From a virus, in the IMG/VR virus record IMGVR_UViG_3300037882_004970, positions 1-22,597 of that record: a DNA stretch of 22,597 nucleotides; one strand, given 5' to 3'. The notes beneath the pieces were generated by a model, which made no database searches, was not told the origin of the DNA, and was given only the letters and a program-made list of their open reading frames with translations. Shown here one piece after another: positions 15,332 through 21,780 of this stretch. The position numbers and the translations under genes are program-made. Every line of letters begins with the position of its first letter. Within the stretch, counting starts at the first letter, position 1.

Positions 15332-16021
15332 ATGGCTGAGTCAGATTGGACCGTCGCAGAGGACAGCCCCGACATCAACACCATCAAGCGCGGTAACACC
15401 GCTGGGATCGACGATCCTCCCGGCGGCGATGGGTTTGTTTACGGATTCAACAGCCGCGTCGTCGTGGAGGGCGCGTCGGCAATCTTCTACAACGGTGAGG
15501 ACTTTGCGCCGTATGAAGAGGGCGCCTCCATCCGGGCTGCCATCCAGAAGGGGGCGAGCGGTGGTGTTGCGGGCTACACCCCGCTCTTGTTCCTGGGGCT
15601 CCAAGGGAACAGCGTCAATGACGACGCCTACATGCTGTGCCTCCAGAACAACAATCCTGCAAGGCTACTGCTCGTCAAGGGCCCGCTCTCGACAGGGCCT
15701 GCCGGCACTGTGCTGAGGACGTCTGATGCCACGTTCGCGATCGGCGAGTGGATGCACCTCCGCCTGGACGCCATCGTGAACGGGAATGGGGATGTAGTGC
15801 TGGCCGTTCGCAAGAACAACCTCGCTACGAACGAGCTCAACGAGGCCCCAGTATGGGAGGCGGTTGCCGGCATGGGCGACTTCGTCGACGACCAGCTCGC
15901 TGTCAACAGCGGGTCAGACCCTCTTGTAGGCGGCCGGGCCGGCGTCGGCATGTGGACCACCGAAGTCACTCGACGGGCCTACATGACCCACGTCGAGCTG
16001 ATCAGGCAGGTGCCGGCATGA
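15332..16021 (+). CDS. Putative lectin-like (concanavalin A-type) tail protein
   Basis: AGGAG at 15322-15326 lies 5 bases before the ATG. The 229-residue product has the strand order of a LamG/concanavalin-type jelly roll: DGFVYGFNSRVVVEGASAIFY, SIRAAIQKG, YTPLLFLGLQG, YMLCLQNNNPARLLLVKG, then FAIGEWMHLRLDAIVNGNGD followed by VVLAVRKNN, and a final MTHVELIRQV. The phrase 'gW.hlrl......gdv.l.....' is common in such lectin modules. A role in binding host surface glycans is likely but not shown. Its stop overlaps the collagen-like gene (ATGA), so the two are probably co-translated and may act together. Confidence 0.6.
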   Translation: MAESDWTVAEDSPDINTIKRGNTAGIDDPPGGDGFVYGFNSRVVVEGASAIFYNGEDFAPYEEGASIRAAIQKGASGGVAGYTPLLFLGLQGNSVNDDAYMLCLQNNNPARLLLVKGPLSTGPAGTVLRTSDATFAIGEWMHLRLDAIVNGNGDVVLAVRKNNLATNELNEAPVWEAVAGMGDFVDDQLAVNSGSDPLVGGRAGVGMWTTEVTRRAYMTHVELIRQVPA

Positions 16022-16611
16022 TTGGCTCTCGACTCGTTGGTGGCAGCGTTGGGCCACCAGGGCCTGCCGGTGCAGACGGTATCGACGGCACCGACGGCAC
16101 CGACGGCACTGATGGTGCCGATGGTGCTGGTGTGGCCACAGGCGGCACCGCGGGGCAGATGCTCACAAAGGTGGATGGTGTAGATTTCAACACGGCGTGG
16201 GTGACTGCGCTCGGCGAAATACGGACCTTCACGATCACCAGCGACAGCATCGGCTCGACGTCGAATCAGGACATCAACCTGGGCGTGCTCCACCCCACAT
16301 TTCCAAGCCCCCGTGGGGTTGTGATTGCGGCATCGGTCGTCCGCACCGTCGGCTCGAGCACCGGTTGCATGGTTGCTATCTTCAACGGCGATCCAGCAAA
16401 CGGCAGCGCGCCAGCAGTCATATTCGGAGCCAACACCACCACAGGCATCAATGCGGCCTCCATTGTCTACGGGCCGCAGTCTGGCAGCACGAATGCCGGC
16501 ATCAACCAGGTCGTGCCGTACCAGACGCCAAGCGGTGCCAGGCTGCGGATTCGCAACTCTGGCACCGGCGCTTCGACTTGGCAGGTTGTCCTCACGGTCG
16601 CCGGCTACTGA
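16018..16611 (+). CDS. Collagen-like tail fibre protein
   Basis: ATG at 16018 overlaps the previous stop and gives 197 residues; an in-frame opening further upstream is a shadow of the lectin-like gene. Residues 12-38 are uninterrupted Gly-X-Y triplets (GPPGPAGADGIDG and so on), which form a collagen-type triple helix in phage fibres. Then comes GGTAGQMLTKVDGVDFNTAW, a phage-fibre signature found after collagen shafts. Residues ~75-197 are a beta-rich head with ASVVRTVGSSTGCMVAIFNG and ARLRIRNSGTGASTWQVVL. It is probably a trimeric short fibre with a distal binding head. Confident on the collagen segment, moderately on fibre function. Confidence 0.8.
   Translation: MIGSRLVGGSVGPPGPAGADGIDGTDGTDGTDGADGAGVATGGTAGQMLTKVDGVDFNTAWVTALGEIRTFTITSDSIGSTSNQDINLGVLHPTFPSPRGVVIAASVVRTVGSSTGCMVAIFNGDPANGSAPAVIFGANTTTGINAASIVYGPQSGSTNAGINQVVPYQTPSGARLRIRNSGTGASTWQVVLTVAGY
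16051..16125 (+). repeat. Collagen-like Gly-X-Y repeat tract
   Basis: Eight consecutive Gly-X-Y triplets are encoded, with near-identical nine-base units GACGGCACC repeated in the centre (Gly-Thr-Asp). The repeated DNA makes the triplet number likely to vary by slippage between related phages. Confidence 0.85.
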
Positions 16612-16623
16612 AGGAGGTTGACG

Positions 16624-17115
16624 ATGTCAGTGAGGCACTTTTTCGCACGCGGTGCTGACGACTCAGGGGTCGTAGGCTGCACCCCTGCGTTCATCAGTCG
16701 GATCCACGCGGACGGTACCGCAGCGCCAGCCGCGCCGGCGATCACATCGATCGGCAACGGCTTCTACGGGTTCGAGGAGATCCCGACGCAGGATCTGCTG
16801 TACCAGGTTGACCTCGACCCGGGCAACGCCAACGGTGTGGTCAACAGGTTCCATGAGGATGTCCTGTCGCCTGACGACGACGCCGTCACCCTGGTGAGGA
16901 TGCAGATCATCCAAGCGGCGGTCACCCACGGCAACATGCGGATCAAGAGCCCGACCTTCGAGGGTAGGAAGCTGGCCACAGCTACGCTGTGTTTCTATGC
17001 AACGCCTGAGGCGGCCGCCGCCGGCGTCAACGGGACTGAGATCTACAAGACGGTCGTGACTGCGAGCTACAGCATCGACACGCTGCTCAGCGGCATGGTG
17101 GGGACCGAGGAGTGA
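16624..17115 (+). CDS. Unknown small structural protein of the accessory cluster
   Basis: A strong AGGAGG at 16612-16617, six bases before ATG 16624, decides the start over a TTG at 16618; the product has 163 residues. The N-terminal half looks like beta strands in a small module: RHFFARGADDSGVVGCTPAF, and FYGFEEIPTQDLLYQVDLD. This pattern, short polarised strands with a 'YxFxxxP' turn, resembles fibre accessory or tail-chaperone-like proteins encoded next to fibres. The C-terminal half has VTLVRMQIIQAAVTHGNMRI and YSIDTLLSGMV. No enzyme motif is visible. I cannot name the family; position suggests virion surface or fibre assembly. Confidence 0.6.
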   Translation: MSVRHFFARGADDSGVVGCTPAFISRIHADGTAAPAAPAITSIGNGFYGFEEIPTQDLLYQVDLDPGNANGVVNRFHEDVLSPDDDAVTLVRMQIIQAAVTHGNMRIKSPTFEGRKLATATLCFYATPEAAAAGVNGTEIYKTVVTASYSIDTLLSGMVGTEE

Positions 17116-17121
17116 TCCTGG

Positions 17122-17595
17122 GTGAGTAGCGGCCTCCCCATAGGTTCGTTCGGACTGCTCCCCTTCCTGGACCTCATGTCCCATGGAAGCCGGGGGCTGC
17201 TCGCGATCGACGAAGCTGAGAGCGGTTTGACGCCGTTCGATGCCCGACTCGGCCGCGACCAGGGCCGGCTCGCCCATGGCAGCGGGCATGCTGTTTGGAT
17301 CGGCTCAGCGCAAGATGGTCGCAAATACGAGATGTCGGCCGGCGATCTGGTTGACATCGTCCGCGTGGCCGACGTCACCGGAGATCTGCTCGTAAAGTTC
17401 TCCATCCGGTTCACCTCGCCTCGAGGCATGACCGGCGGCCACATTTGGCGAGTGTGCCTCCTCCTTGATGGAGAGGTCGTCACCTCTGCGGCGGGGTGGC
17501 CTGGGTACGAGCGTGTCCTCGACCTGGCCATTGATGTGAGCCACGTCTCTGGTGAGCATGAGGTCGGCGTCCGGCTCATCCTGGAGGCACCGTGA
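17122..17595 (+). CDS. Unknown beta-rich protein of the accessory cluster
   Basis: The start is GTG at 17122, with GAGGAG at 17107-17112, nine bases upstream; the product has 157 residues. The N-terminus SSGLPIGSFGLLPFLDLMSHG is hydrophobic but lacks the Lys/Arg of a signal peptide. The rest reads as a beta sandwich: GHAVWIGSAQDG, VVDIVRVADVTGD-like strands, LLVKFSIRFTSPRG, HIWRVCLLLDGEVV, ending HEVGVRLILEAP. Such small jelly-roll proteins often decorate phage baseplates, but no family is recognised. Its stop overlaps the gpI start (GTGA), so it belongs to the same translational chain. Confidence 0.6.
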   Translation: MSSGLPIGSFGLLPFLDLMSHGSRGLLAIDEAESGLTPFDARLGRDQGRLAHGSGHAVWIGSAQDGRKYEMSAGDLVDIVRVADVTGDLLVKFSIRFTSPRGMTGGHIWRVCLLLDGEVVTSAAGWPGYERVLDLAIDVSHVSGEHEVGVRLILEAP

Positions 17596-18920
17596 CCGAA
17601 TTCACGCTCCCGATCGTCCTCATTGACGATGCCCACGGGGAGAGTCCTGATAGCAGGCTCATCGTCATCAACACGGATCCTGGTGACGATGAGGTGGGCG
17701 CTCCGCGTGGCGGGGCCATAACCTTCGATATTATTGACACGGTCACTCCTGAGGACGGCGTCAAGGCTGACACCATCGAGGTCACCATTGAGGGTGCCCT
17801 GGCGTGGTCCAACGAGGCCGCTCAGGCCGGATTCTCTGGATCAGCTTCGGCGCTTGATGGTGGCGGCATTCGCCTGACCATCACCCGTGCGGCCAACTTC
17901 GACTCATCGCAGGTCGTCAACGTCACTGTGGCGGCCGCCTCGATCGATGGTGATGCCGATGTTGAGTCGTCATGGTCGTTCACCATCGAGGACTACAGCG
18001 CCCCTGAGCTGATCGGGGCGATTGCGGCAGGCCACCGACAGGTCAACCTGATCTTTGACGAGCCTGTGCAGATCCCTGATGGCTCGACCTTTGAGATCAG
18101 CTCCACCTCGGCGCCTGCCGTCGAGGTCGCCGTCGTATCTAGCGCCGTCGACGGGGCGACGATCATCCTCACGCTCGACAGGGATCTCAGCCCTGGGGCA
18201 TCATATGAAGTCACGGTCAACGGCGTCACAGATCTCGTGGAGAACGAGATCGCAGCCGACTCCACAGCGAGCTTCGCCGGCTTCACATGCAGGCAGCCCA
18301 GCGGTCGCCGGTTCCGCTTGTGGGAGATGATCCCCCGCTACAACAGGCTGGCCGACGACACCGGTGACCTGAAGATCCTCATCGACGCATGGCAAGAGCT
18401 GGTCGACCTCACCCTGTGCGACATCGACAACTTCAGCGATATTTACGACATCGAGCGAACCTCCGAGGCTGGCGTCGACCTCCTGCTGTTCCAGCTCGGC
18501 TGCCCCTTTGAGACAGCCCTGCTGCCCGTCGTCAAAAAGCGCAGGCTGGTGGGCGCCCTGACGGGCATCTACCAGAGCAAGGGCACGATCCGCGGAATGG
18601 TCAACGCCATCCGCTTCTTCCTCGGCATCGAGGTTGAGATTCGCCCCATCGGCCACGGCCTCATGCGGCTCGGCATCAGCGAGCTTGGCGACAACTGGGT
18701 GCTCGGCACCAGCGACCGACGGCTGATCTATTCCTTTGTCGTAGAGAGTCCTGTTATCCTCTCCGACGAGGACCGAGAGTCCATGCGCTCGATCGTCATG
18801 TACATGAAGCCTGTGCGAGAGCACCTGGCTGCGATCATCGAGCCGGCTGACGAGCCTGAAGACGACCACTGGATCCTCGGGCTCAGCGAGCTGGGCGTTG
18901 GGACCATCTTGGAGAGCTGA
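17592..18920 (+). CDS. Baseplate wedge protein gpI-like with two N-terminal Ig-like domains
   Basis: GTG at 17592 overlaps the previous stop and has GGAGG at 17583-17587. Residues ~240-400 match the P2 gpI tail family: IPRYNRLADDTGDLKILIDA, DNFSDIYDIERTSEAGVDLL, LGCPFETALLPVVKKRRLVG and YQSKGTIRGMVNAIRFFLGI. This part should join gpJ and carry the fibres. In front lie two beta domains. Residues ~135-232 are a clear SbsA-type Ig-like domain (VNLIFDEPVQIPDG, then LDRDLSPGASYEVTVNGVTD). Residues ~5-133 look like another Ig/cadherin-like module. P2 gpI is only about 180 residues, so more than half of the 442 is additional. Confident. Confidence 0.85.
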   Translation: MTEFTLPIVLIDDAHGESPDSRLIVINTDPGDDEVGAPRGGAITFDIIDTVTPEDGVKADTIEVTIEGALAWSNEAAQAGFSGSASALDGGGIRLTITRAANFDSSQVVNVTVAAASIDGDADVESSWSFTIEDYSAPELIGAIAAGHRQVNLIFDEPVQIPDGSTFEISSTSAPAVEVAVVSSAVDGATIILTLDRDLSPGASYEVTVNGVTDLVENEIAADSTASFAGFTCRQPSGRRFRLWEMIPRYNRLADDTGDLKILIDAWQELVDLTLCDIDNFSDIYDIERTSEAGVDLLLFQLGCPFETALLPVVKKRRLVGALTGIYQSKGTIRGMVNAIRFFLGIEVEIRPIGHGLMRLGISELGDNWVLGTSDRRLIYSFVVESPVILSDEDRESMRSIVMYMKPVREHLAAIIEPADEPEDDHWILGLSELGVGTILES

Positions 18921-20080
18921 TGAACCGCCGGGATTTTTTCCACCTGCAGGCAGTAACCGAAGGCGAACTCGACAGCGCCTTCGATGGTGCCGAAGACGCC
19001 ATCCGCGATTTCGCCGCTGACATCGGAGCCTTCGGCATCTTCAGCGGAATGGTCGCACAGGAACACGAGCCTGTCGCGAACATGACCCTGGACGTCACCT
19101 CTGGAACCGCTTACGACCGAGCCGGCCGCCGCATTCGCATCGGCTCGGAGCAGAACATCAGCCTCGCCCTGGATGAGGACGGGATCAGCACCACTGTCCC
19201 TGGGGCCGGTGATGAGCGGTGGATCAGCCTCTTCGTCGAGTTCGACCGCGAGCTGGACGACGAGCGTACCGACGGCTCGAACCAGCAGGTCTTCTTCATC
19301 CGCAATGAGAGCTACAGGTTCGTGGTGCGCCAGGGCGCCACGGCCGACATCGGCCTCGCCACCCGACCCGGCCTTGACGACGACCTTGTTCTGCTGTGCG
19401 ACGTGCGCATCGAGAACGCGCAGGCCTCCATCGAAGCGGCTGACATCAGCACGAGCCGGCGGCAGGTGGCGACCGTCTACACGGCCGATCTTGTCGGCTT
19501 CAACGAGGCTGAGTTTGAGGTCATCGACTCTGGCGATGACGTCCAGGCGGCGATGGCTGTCATCGACGCGCACCTGAACAACACTGGGAACAAGCACCCG
19601 GCCACCGCGATCACCACCGCCGCGACAGGGTGGCTGACCGCCGCGACCGTTCAGGCCATGTTCGCCGAGATCGTCGCCGACCTCGCAGATACCGGGGCGG
19701 CGACGTCTGGCTGTGATCGCATCGGCATCGCCGACCTCCCCAATTCGGGATCGTGGACGCCGGGTGCGGGCACGCTGATGACCTACATCGCGTCGCTGAA
19801 CACCCAGATCATTCGCACCCGCGCCAAGATGGCCTCGAAAGAGAACACCCACAGCGTGACCAATCAGGGCACTGGAACCACCGAGGTGATCACGCTGGGC
19901 GCTGACGAGCCCGCATTCCTGTCCATCCGTCTTGATGGCCCCAACCCCGTGCCCGGTGTCGAGCACCTGCTCGTCGTTGGCCCTCCGTATCTCGACGGGG
20001 CAAGCTGGAAAGTCGGCGTCCGAAATGGTACAGGCATTGATCAGGACTACACGGTCGGAGCGTGGTACATCATCCCATGA
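18920..20080 (+). CDS. Tail fibre-like protein (probable receptor-binding or fibre base)
   Basis: The 386-residue product starts at a TGATG overlap with gpI, where P2 encodes fibre gpH. Its N-terminus RRDFFHLQAVTEGELDSAFDGAEDA leads to a beta module with NMTLDVTSGTAYDRAGRRIRI. That phrase ('l.V..G.ayd..GrrI') is typical of phage fibre-attachment and distal-wedge proteins. A central helical segment (VQAAMAVIDAHLNN, VQAMFAEIVADLAD) is followed by a C-terminal beta domain ending in VGVRNGTGIDQDYTVGAWYI. No collagen or chaperone segment is visible. It probably links the wedge to the host surface. The role is inferred from position and motif style; the exact fibre type is open. Confidence 0.65.
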   Translation: MNRRDFFHLQAVTEGELDSAFDGAEDAIRDFAADIGAFGIFSGMVAQEHEPVANMTLDVTSGTAYDRAGRRIRIGSEQNISLALDEDGISTTVPGAGDERWISLFVEFDRELDDERTDGSNQQVFFIRNESYRFVVRQGATADIGLATRPGLDDDLVLLCDVRIENAQASIEAADISTSRRQVATVYTADLVGFNEAEFEVIDSGDDVQAAMAVIDAHLNNTGNKHPATAITTAATGWLTAATVQAMFAEIVADLADTGAATSGCDRIGIADLPNSGSWTPGAGTLMTYIASLNTQIIRTRAKMASKENTHSVTNQGTGTTEVITLGADEPAFLSIRLDGPNPVPGVEHLLVVGPPYLDGASWKVGVRNGTGIDQDYTVGAWYIIP

Positions 20081-20958
20081 CCAAGAAGATCATCAGGGCG
20101 GCGACCCCGCCCACGCAGCCGACGCCTGACGACCTCCGCCGCGAGGAGCGTGCCCTCGGGCTCAGCTTCCTTGACAGCCTGCCGGACGAAGTTCCGGGCG
20201 GGTTTGACTACGAAGCCATCGTCGAGAAGGTCATCGCAATCGCGATGGCCGAGCTGGCGAACGGCGTCAACGAGCCGCCCCGCTGGGCGAACCGAAACCA
20301 GCCGCACAAGGACGGGTGGTGGCGAATTGACAAGTACATCCGCATGCCGGACAGCCAGGTCGGGCTGACGGCTGATCGAGAGGTCAACGCCCATCTCAAG
20401 AAACTCGCCGACCAGATGGGGCTGAGCCTCGAGGACCTGTTCCCTGGGTCGAAGGCAGGCCTCTGCCTCGGCTCGGCCGAGGTGCGGAGCCGTCAAGGCG
20501 TGCCGTGGCCCGCCCATGTGCCGTACTACTACAACAACGAGTTCTCTTGGTGCGGCGCGTTCGTAGCCTGGTGCCTTGGCATGGCCGGCCTCCCCTTGAG
20601 GCTTCGTCGAGCCCTGATGTCCTGCTACAAGATGCTCATCCGCCTCGGTCACTGGAACGAAGTCCAGCGGTTCAAGCCCGACAACTTCATTGCAGATGTC
20701 AGCATTGATCCTCGCACCGCCCGGCGTGGTGACCTGCTCACCGTCGGCCGGAAAAAGGACGTCCGTCGAGGGAGCCACATCGTGATGGTGGTCAGCCGGC
20801 TCAGCGACAATGAGGTCGAGACCGTCGAGGGCAACGCCGGCTTCGAGGGGCGCGAGGGTGTGATCCACCGGACCCGCGTTTTCGAGTCGCCCGGATCCGA
20901 CGACTGGATCATCAAGAAGGGCTACCGCCTCAGCGATTCTGGCCTCTGGGTCCCTTGA
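20077..20958 (+). CDS. CHAP/NlpC-P60-like cysteine peptidoglycan hydrolase (probable endolysin)
   Basis: ATG at 20077 overlaps the fibre stop (ATGA), giving 293 residues. The catalytic part lies at residues ~150-255: Cys159 in SWCGAFVAWC, His234 in GSHIVMVVS, and a third polar residue near Glu251/Asn253 in VEGNAG, the arrangement of CHAP/TIGR02594-type amidases or endopeptidases. RRGDLLTV before the His is the typical 'rGDl' strand. The N-terminal ~130 residues (VEKVIAIAMAELANGVNEPP, WWRIDKYIRM) look like part of the same fold family, with an insertion holding LGSAEVRSRQG. No signal peptide is seen, so a holin would be needed if it lyses the host. A virion-associated hydrolase is the alternative. 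Confidence 0.78.
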   Translation: MTKKIIRAATPPTQPTPDDLRREERALGLSFLDSLPDEVPGGFDYEAIVEKVIAIAMAELANGVNEPPRWANRNQPHKDGWWRIDKYIRMPDSQVGLTADREVNAHLKKLADQMGLSLEDLFPGSKAGLCLGSAEVRSRQGVPWPAHVPYYYNNEFSWCGAFVAWCLGMAGLPLRLRRALMSCYKMLIRLGHWNEVQRFKPDNFIADVSIDPRTARRGDLLTVGRKKDVRRGSHIVMVVSRLSDNEVETVEGNAGFEGREGVIHRTRVFESPGSDDWIIKKGYRLSDSGLWVP

Positions 20959-20983
20959 CTTACGGGCCCGGCGCCCGTAATGT
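20955..20983 (+). promoter_or_regulatory. Promoter with an operator-like inverted repeat in its spacer
   Basis: TTGACT at 20955-20960 is a close match to a sigma70-type -35. A -10-like TAATGT at 20978-20983 follows after 17 bases; TGTAAA at 20981-20986 is a longer-spaced alternative. The spacer is filled by a perfect 8-bp inverted repeat, TTACGGGC at 20960-20967 and GCCCGTAA at 20973-20980, with a 5-base centre. No T tract follows, so a terminator is less likely. It reads as a regulated promoter for the exported-protein gene at 21017; its -35 lies across the hydrolase stop codon. Confidence 0.5.
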
Positions 20984-21016
20984 AAAAGGGCGCTGAATTT
21001 CGCGCTGGAGGTGTCC

Positions 21017-21421
21017 ATGAAAATCGCTCTCGCTCTCCTGCTCCTCTTCACCACCACCGGCTTCGCGAAGGGCGAAGTCGGCATGCCAGCGTTCTGCTCC
21101 CTCGGGAGCGTTGGTGGAATCGTGAGCCAGAACGCCGGGGCTGCCCGGCTCGCAAACGTCGCCGAGCAGCCCGTCGGCGCGCTGATGTCCATCAGCCAGG
21201 TCCGCCGTGACGGCCTTGGCCCCATCGGGCAGATGGTCATCTCCGGCATCATGACCACCCGCCCCTTCGCAAAGACGGCGGACATCACGGTGGCCATCGT
21301 GCCGATGATGGACGGCACGTACGACATTCGGGCTCTGTGGGTGACGAAGCAGCCGGATCGGAACCCTGATGAGGTATGGGTGCAGGTCCAGCTTTTCGGA
21401 GTCGGCGAGTCCTGCCTTTGA
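21017..21421 (+). CDS. Small exported protein of unknown function (moron candidate)
   Basis: GGAGG at 21007-21011 lies 5 bases before ATG 21017, giving 134 residues; a GTG at 21011 is rejected. Residues 1-17 form a signal peptide: MKIALALLLLFTTTGFA, with likely cleavage after Ala17. The mature part (~117 residues) contains two cysteines, near residue 27 (AFCSLG) and at the end (GESCL), which could form a disulfide. It has beta-like strands (ADITVAIVPMMDGTYDIRALWV, EVWVQVQLFG). The gene has its own promoter-like region and lies alone between the late operon and the opposite-strand operon. It may alter the host envelope or exclude other phages, but I recognise no family. Confidence 0.72.
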   Translation: MKIALALLLLFTTTGFAKGEVGMPAFCSLGSVGGIVSQNAGAARLANVAEQPVGALMSISQVRRDGLGPIGQMVISGIMTTRPFAKTADITVAIVPMMDGTYDIRALWVTKQPDRNPDEVWVQVQLFGVGESCL

Positions 21422-21667
21422 CTATTGAACCTGGGTCAGGCCAAGCAGCCACCCGGCAGCCCCTGCCAGGGCCAGCAGACCCAGGGCAATCCACAGCGAG
21501 ACCACGTGTCGGCGTAGACGCCTGAGCTGCTTCAGCATCGCTCGGCGCTCTTCCGCCATCTCCTCTCGAGCAGCCCGCTGCTCAATAAGAGCCTGGCTGA
21601 GCAGGCCTGCAATCACGCTGTACTCATTCTGTGGGATAACCACATGGACGGCGGTCGGCTGCGTCAT
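21422..21667 (-). CDS. Small tail-anchored membrane protein (holin or envelope-cassette member)
   Basis: ATG at 21667 overlaps the stop of the 38-codon gene (ATGA), so it is preferred to an in-frame GTG at 21682; the product has 81 residues. Residues ~25-53 are a charged helix, probably a coiled coil, ending in the basic cluster KQLRRLRRH. Residues ~55-77 are one transmembrane segment rich in Leu, Ala and Gly, followed by only four residues. By the positive-inside rule the N-terminus lies in the cytoplasm. Its stop abuts the stop of the exported-protein gene without a gap. A single C-terminal anchor is unusual for a holin but possible. Confidence 0.65.
   Translation of the reverse strand: MTQPTAVHVVIPQNEYSVIAGLLSQALIEQRAAREEMAEERRAMLKQLRRLRRHVVSLWIALGLLALAGAAGWLLGLTQVQ
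21431..21484. other. Inverted repeat with an inner hairpin at the convergent gene ends
   Basis: CTGGGTC at 21431-21437 pairs exactly with GACCCAG at 21478-21484. Inside lies a second hairpin, GGCAG and CTGCC at 21455-21467 with a CCC loop. The structure sits just beyond the + strand gene stop and inside the end of the minus-strand gene. No T tract follows. It could slow converging polymerases or be simple GC-rich coding sequence. Confidence 0.25.
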
Positions 21668-21780
21668 GGGAACACCGAGCACCCTTCTGGCAGGAATCCG
21701 TGGTGGCCCAGAAGCCCAGACAGCGCGAACAGGCCGCTAAAAACCAAGCACATAAGCAGGCCCAGGCGCCCCAGTGTCAC
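21664..21780 (-). CDS. 38-residue hydrophobic membrane peptide
   Basis: This short frame fills the space between two larger minus-strand genes. It starts with GTG at 21780, overlapping the TGA of the coiled-coil gene (GTGA), and stops with TGA at 21666-21664, overlapping the next ATG (ATGA). Exact double coupling is strong evidence that it is translated. The product has one hydrophobic stretch at residues ~5-25 (LGLLMCLVFSGLFALSGLLG), then a short polar tail with two His and one Cys. It should be a single-span membrane peptide. Possible roles are a small holin/antiholin or a partner of its neighbours. No family is recognised. Confidence 0.6.
   Translation of the reverse strand: MTLGRLGLLMCLVFSGLFALSGLLGHHGFLPEGCSVFP

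Noticed and set aside
15748-16017. Upstream extension of the collagen-like gene into the lectin-like gene
   Set aside because: The extra residues are an Arg/Pro-rich out-of-frame reading of the lectin-like gene; ATG 16018 gives a clean ATGA overlap.
16081-16125. Possible CRISPR-like or regulatory repeat in the short GACGGCACC units
   Set aside because: The units are contiguous, in frame and encode Gly-Thr-Asp of a collagen tract; there are no spacers.
18728-19966. Long open frame on the minus strand across the gpI end and fibre gene
   Set aside because: Same GC-rich antisense effect; both + strand genes are supported by motifs and overlaps.
20960-20980. The 8-bp inverted repeat as an intrinsic terminator of the late operon
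   Set aside because: No T tract follows; the next bases are TGTAAAAGGG. Its exact fit between a -35 and a -10 favours an operator, although a terminator role is not excluded.
20047-21327. Long minus-strand frame across hydrolase and exported-protein genes
   Set aside because: It runs against a gene with clear catalytic motifs and one with a signal peptide and a ribosome-binding site, and would cross the promoter region.
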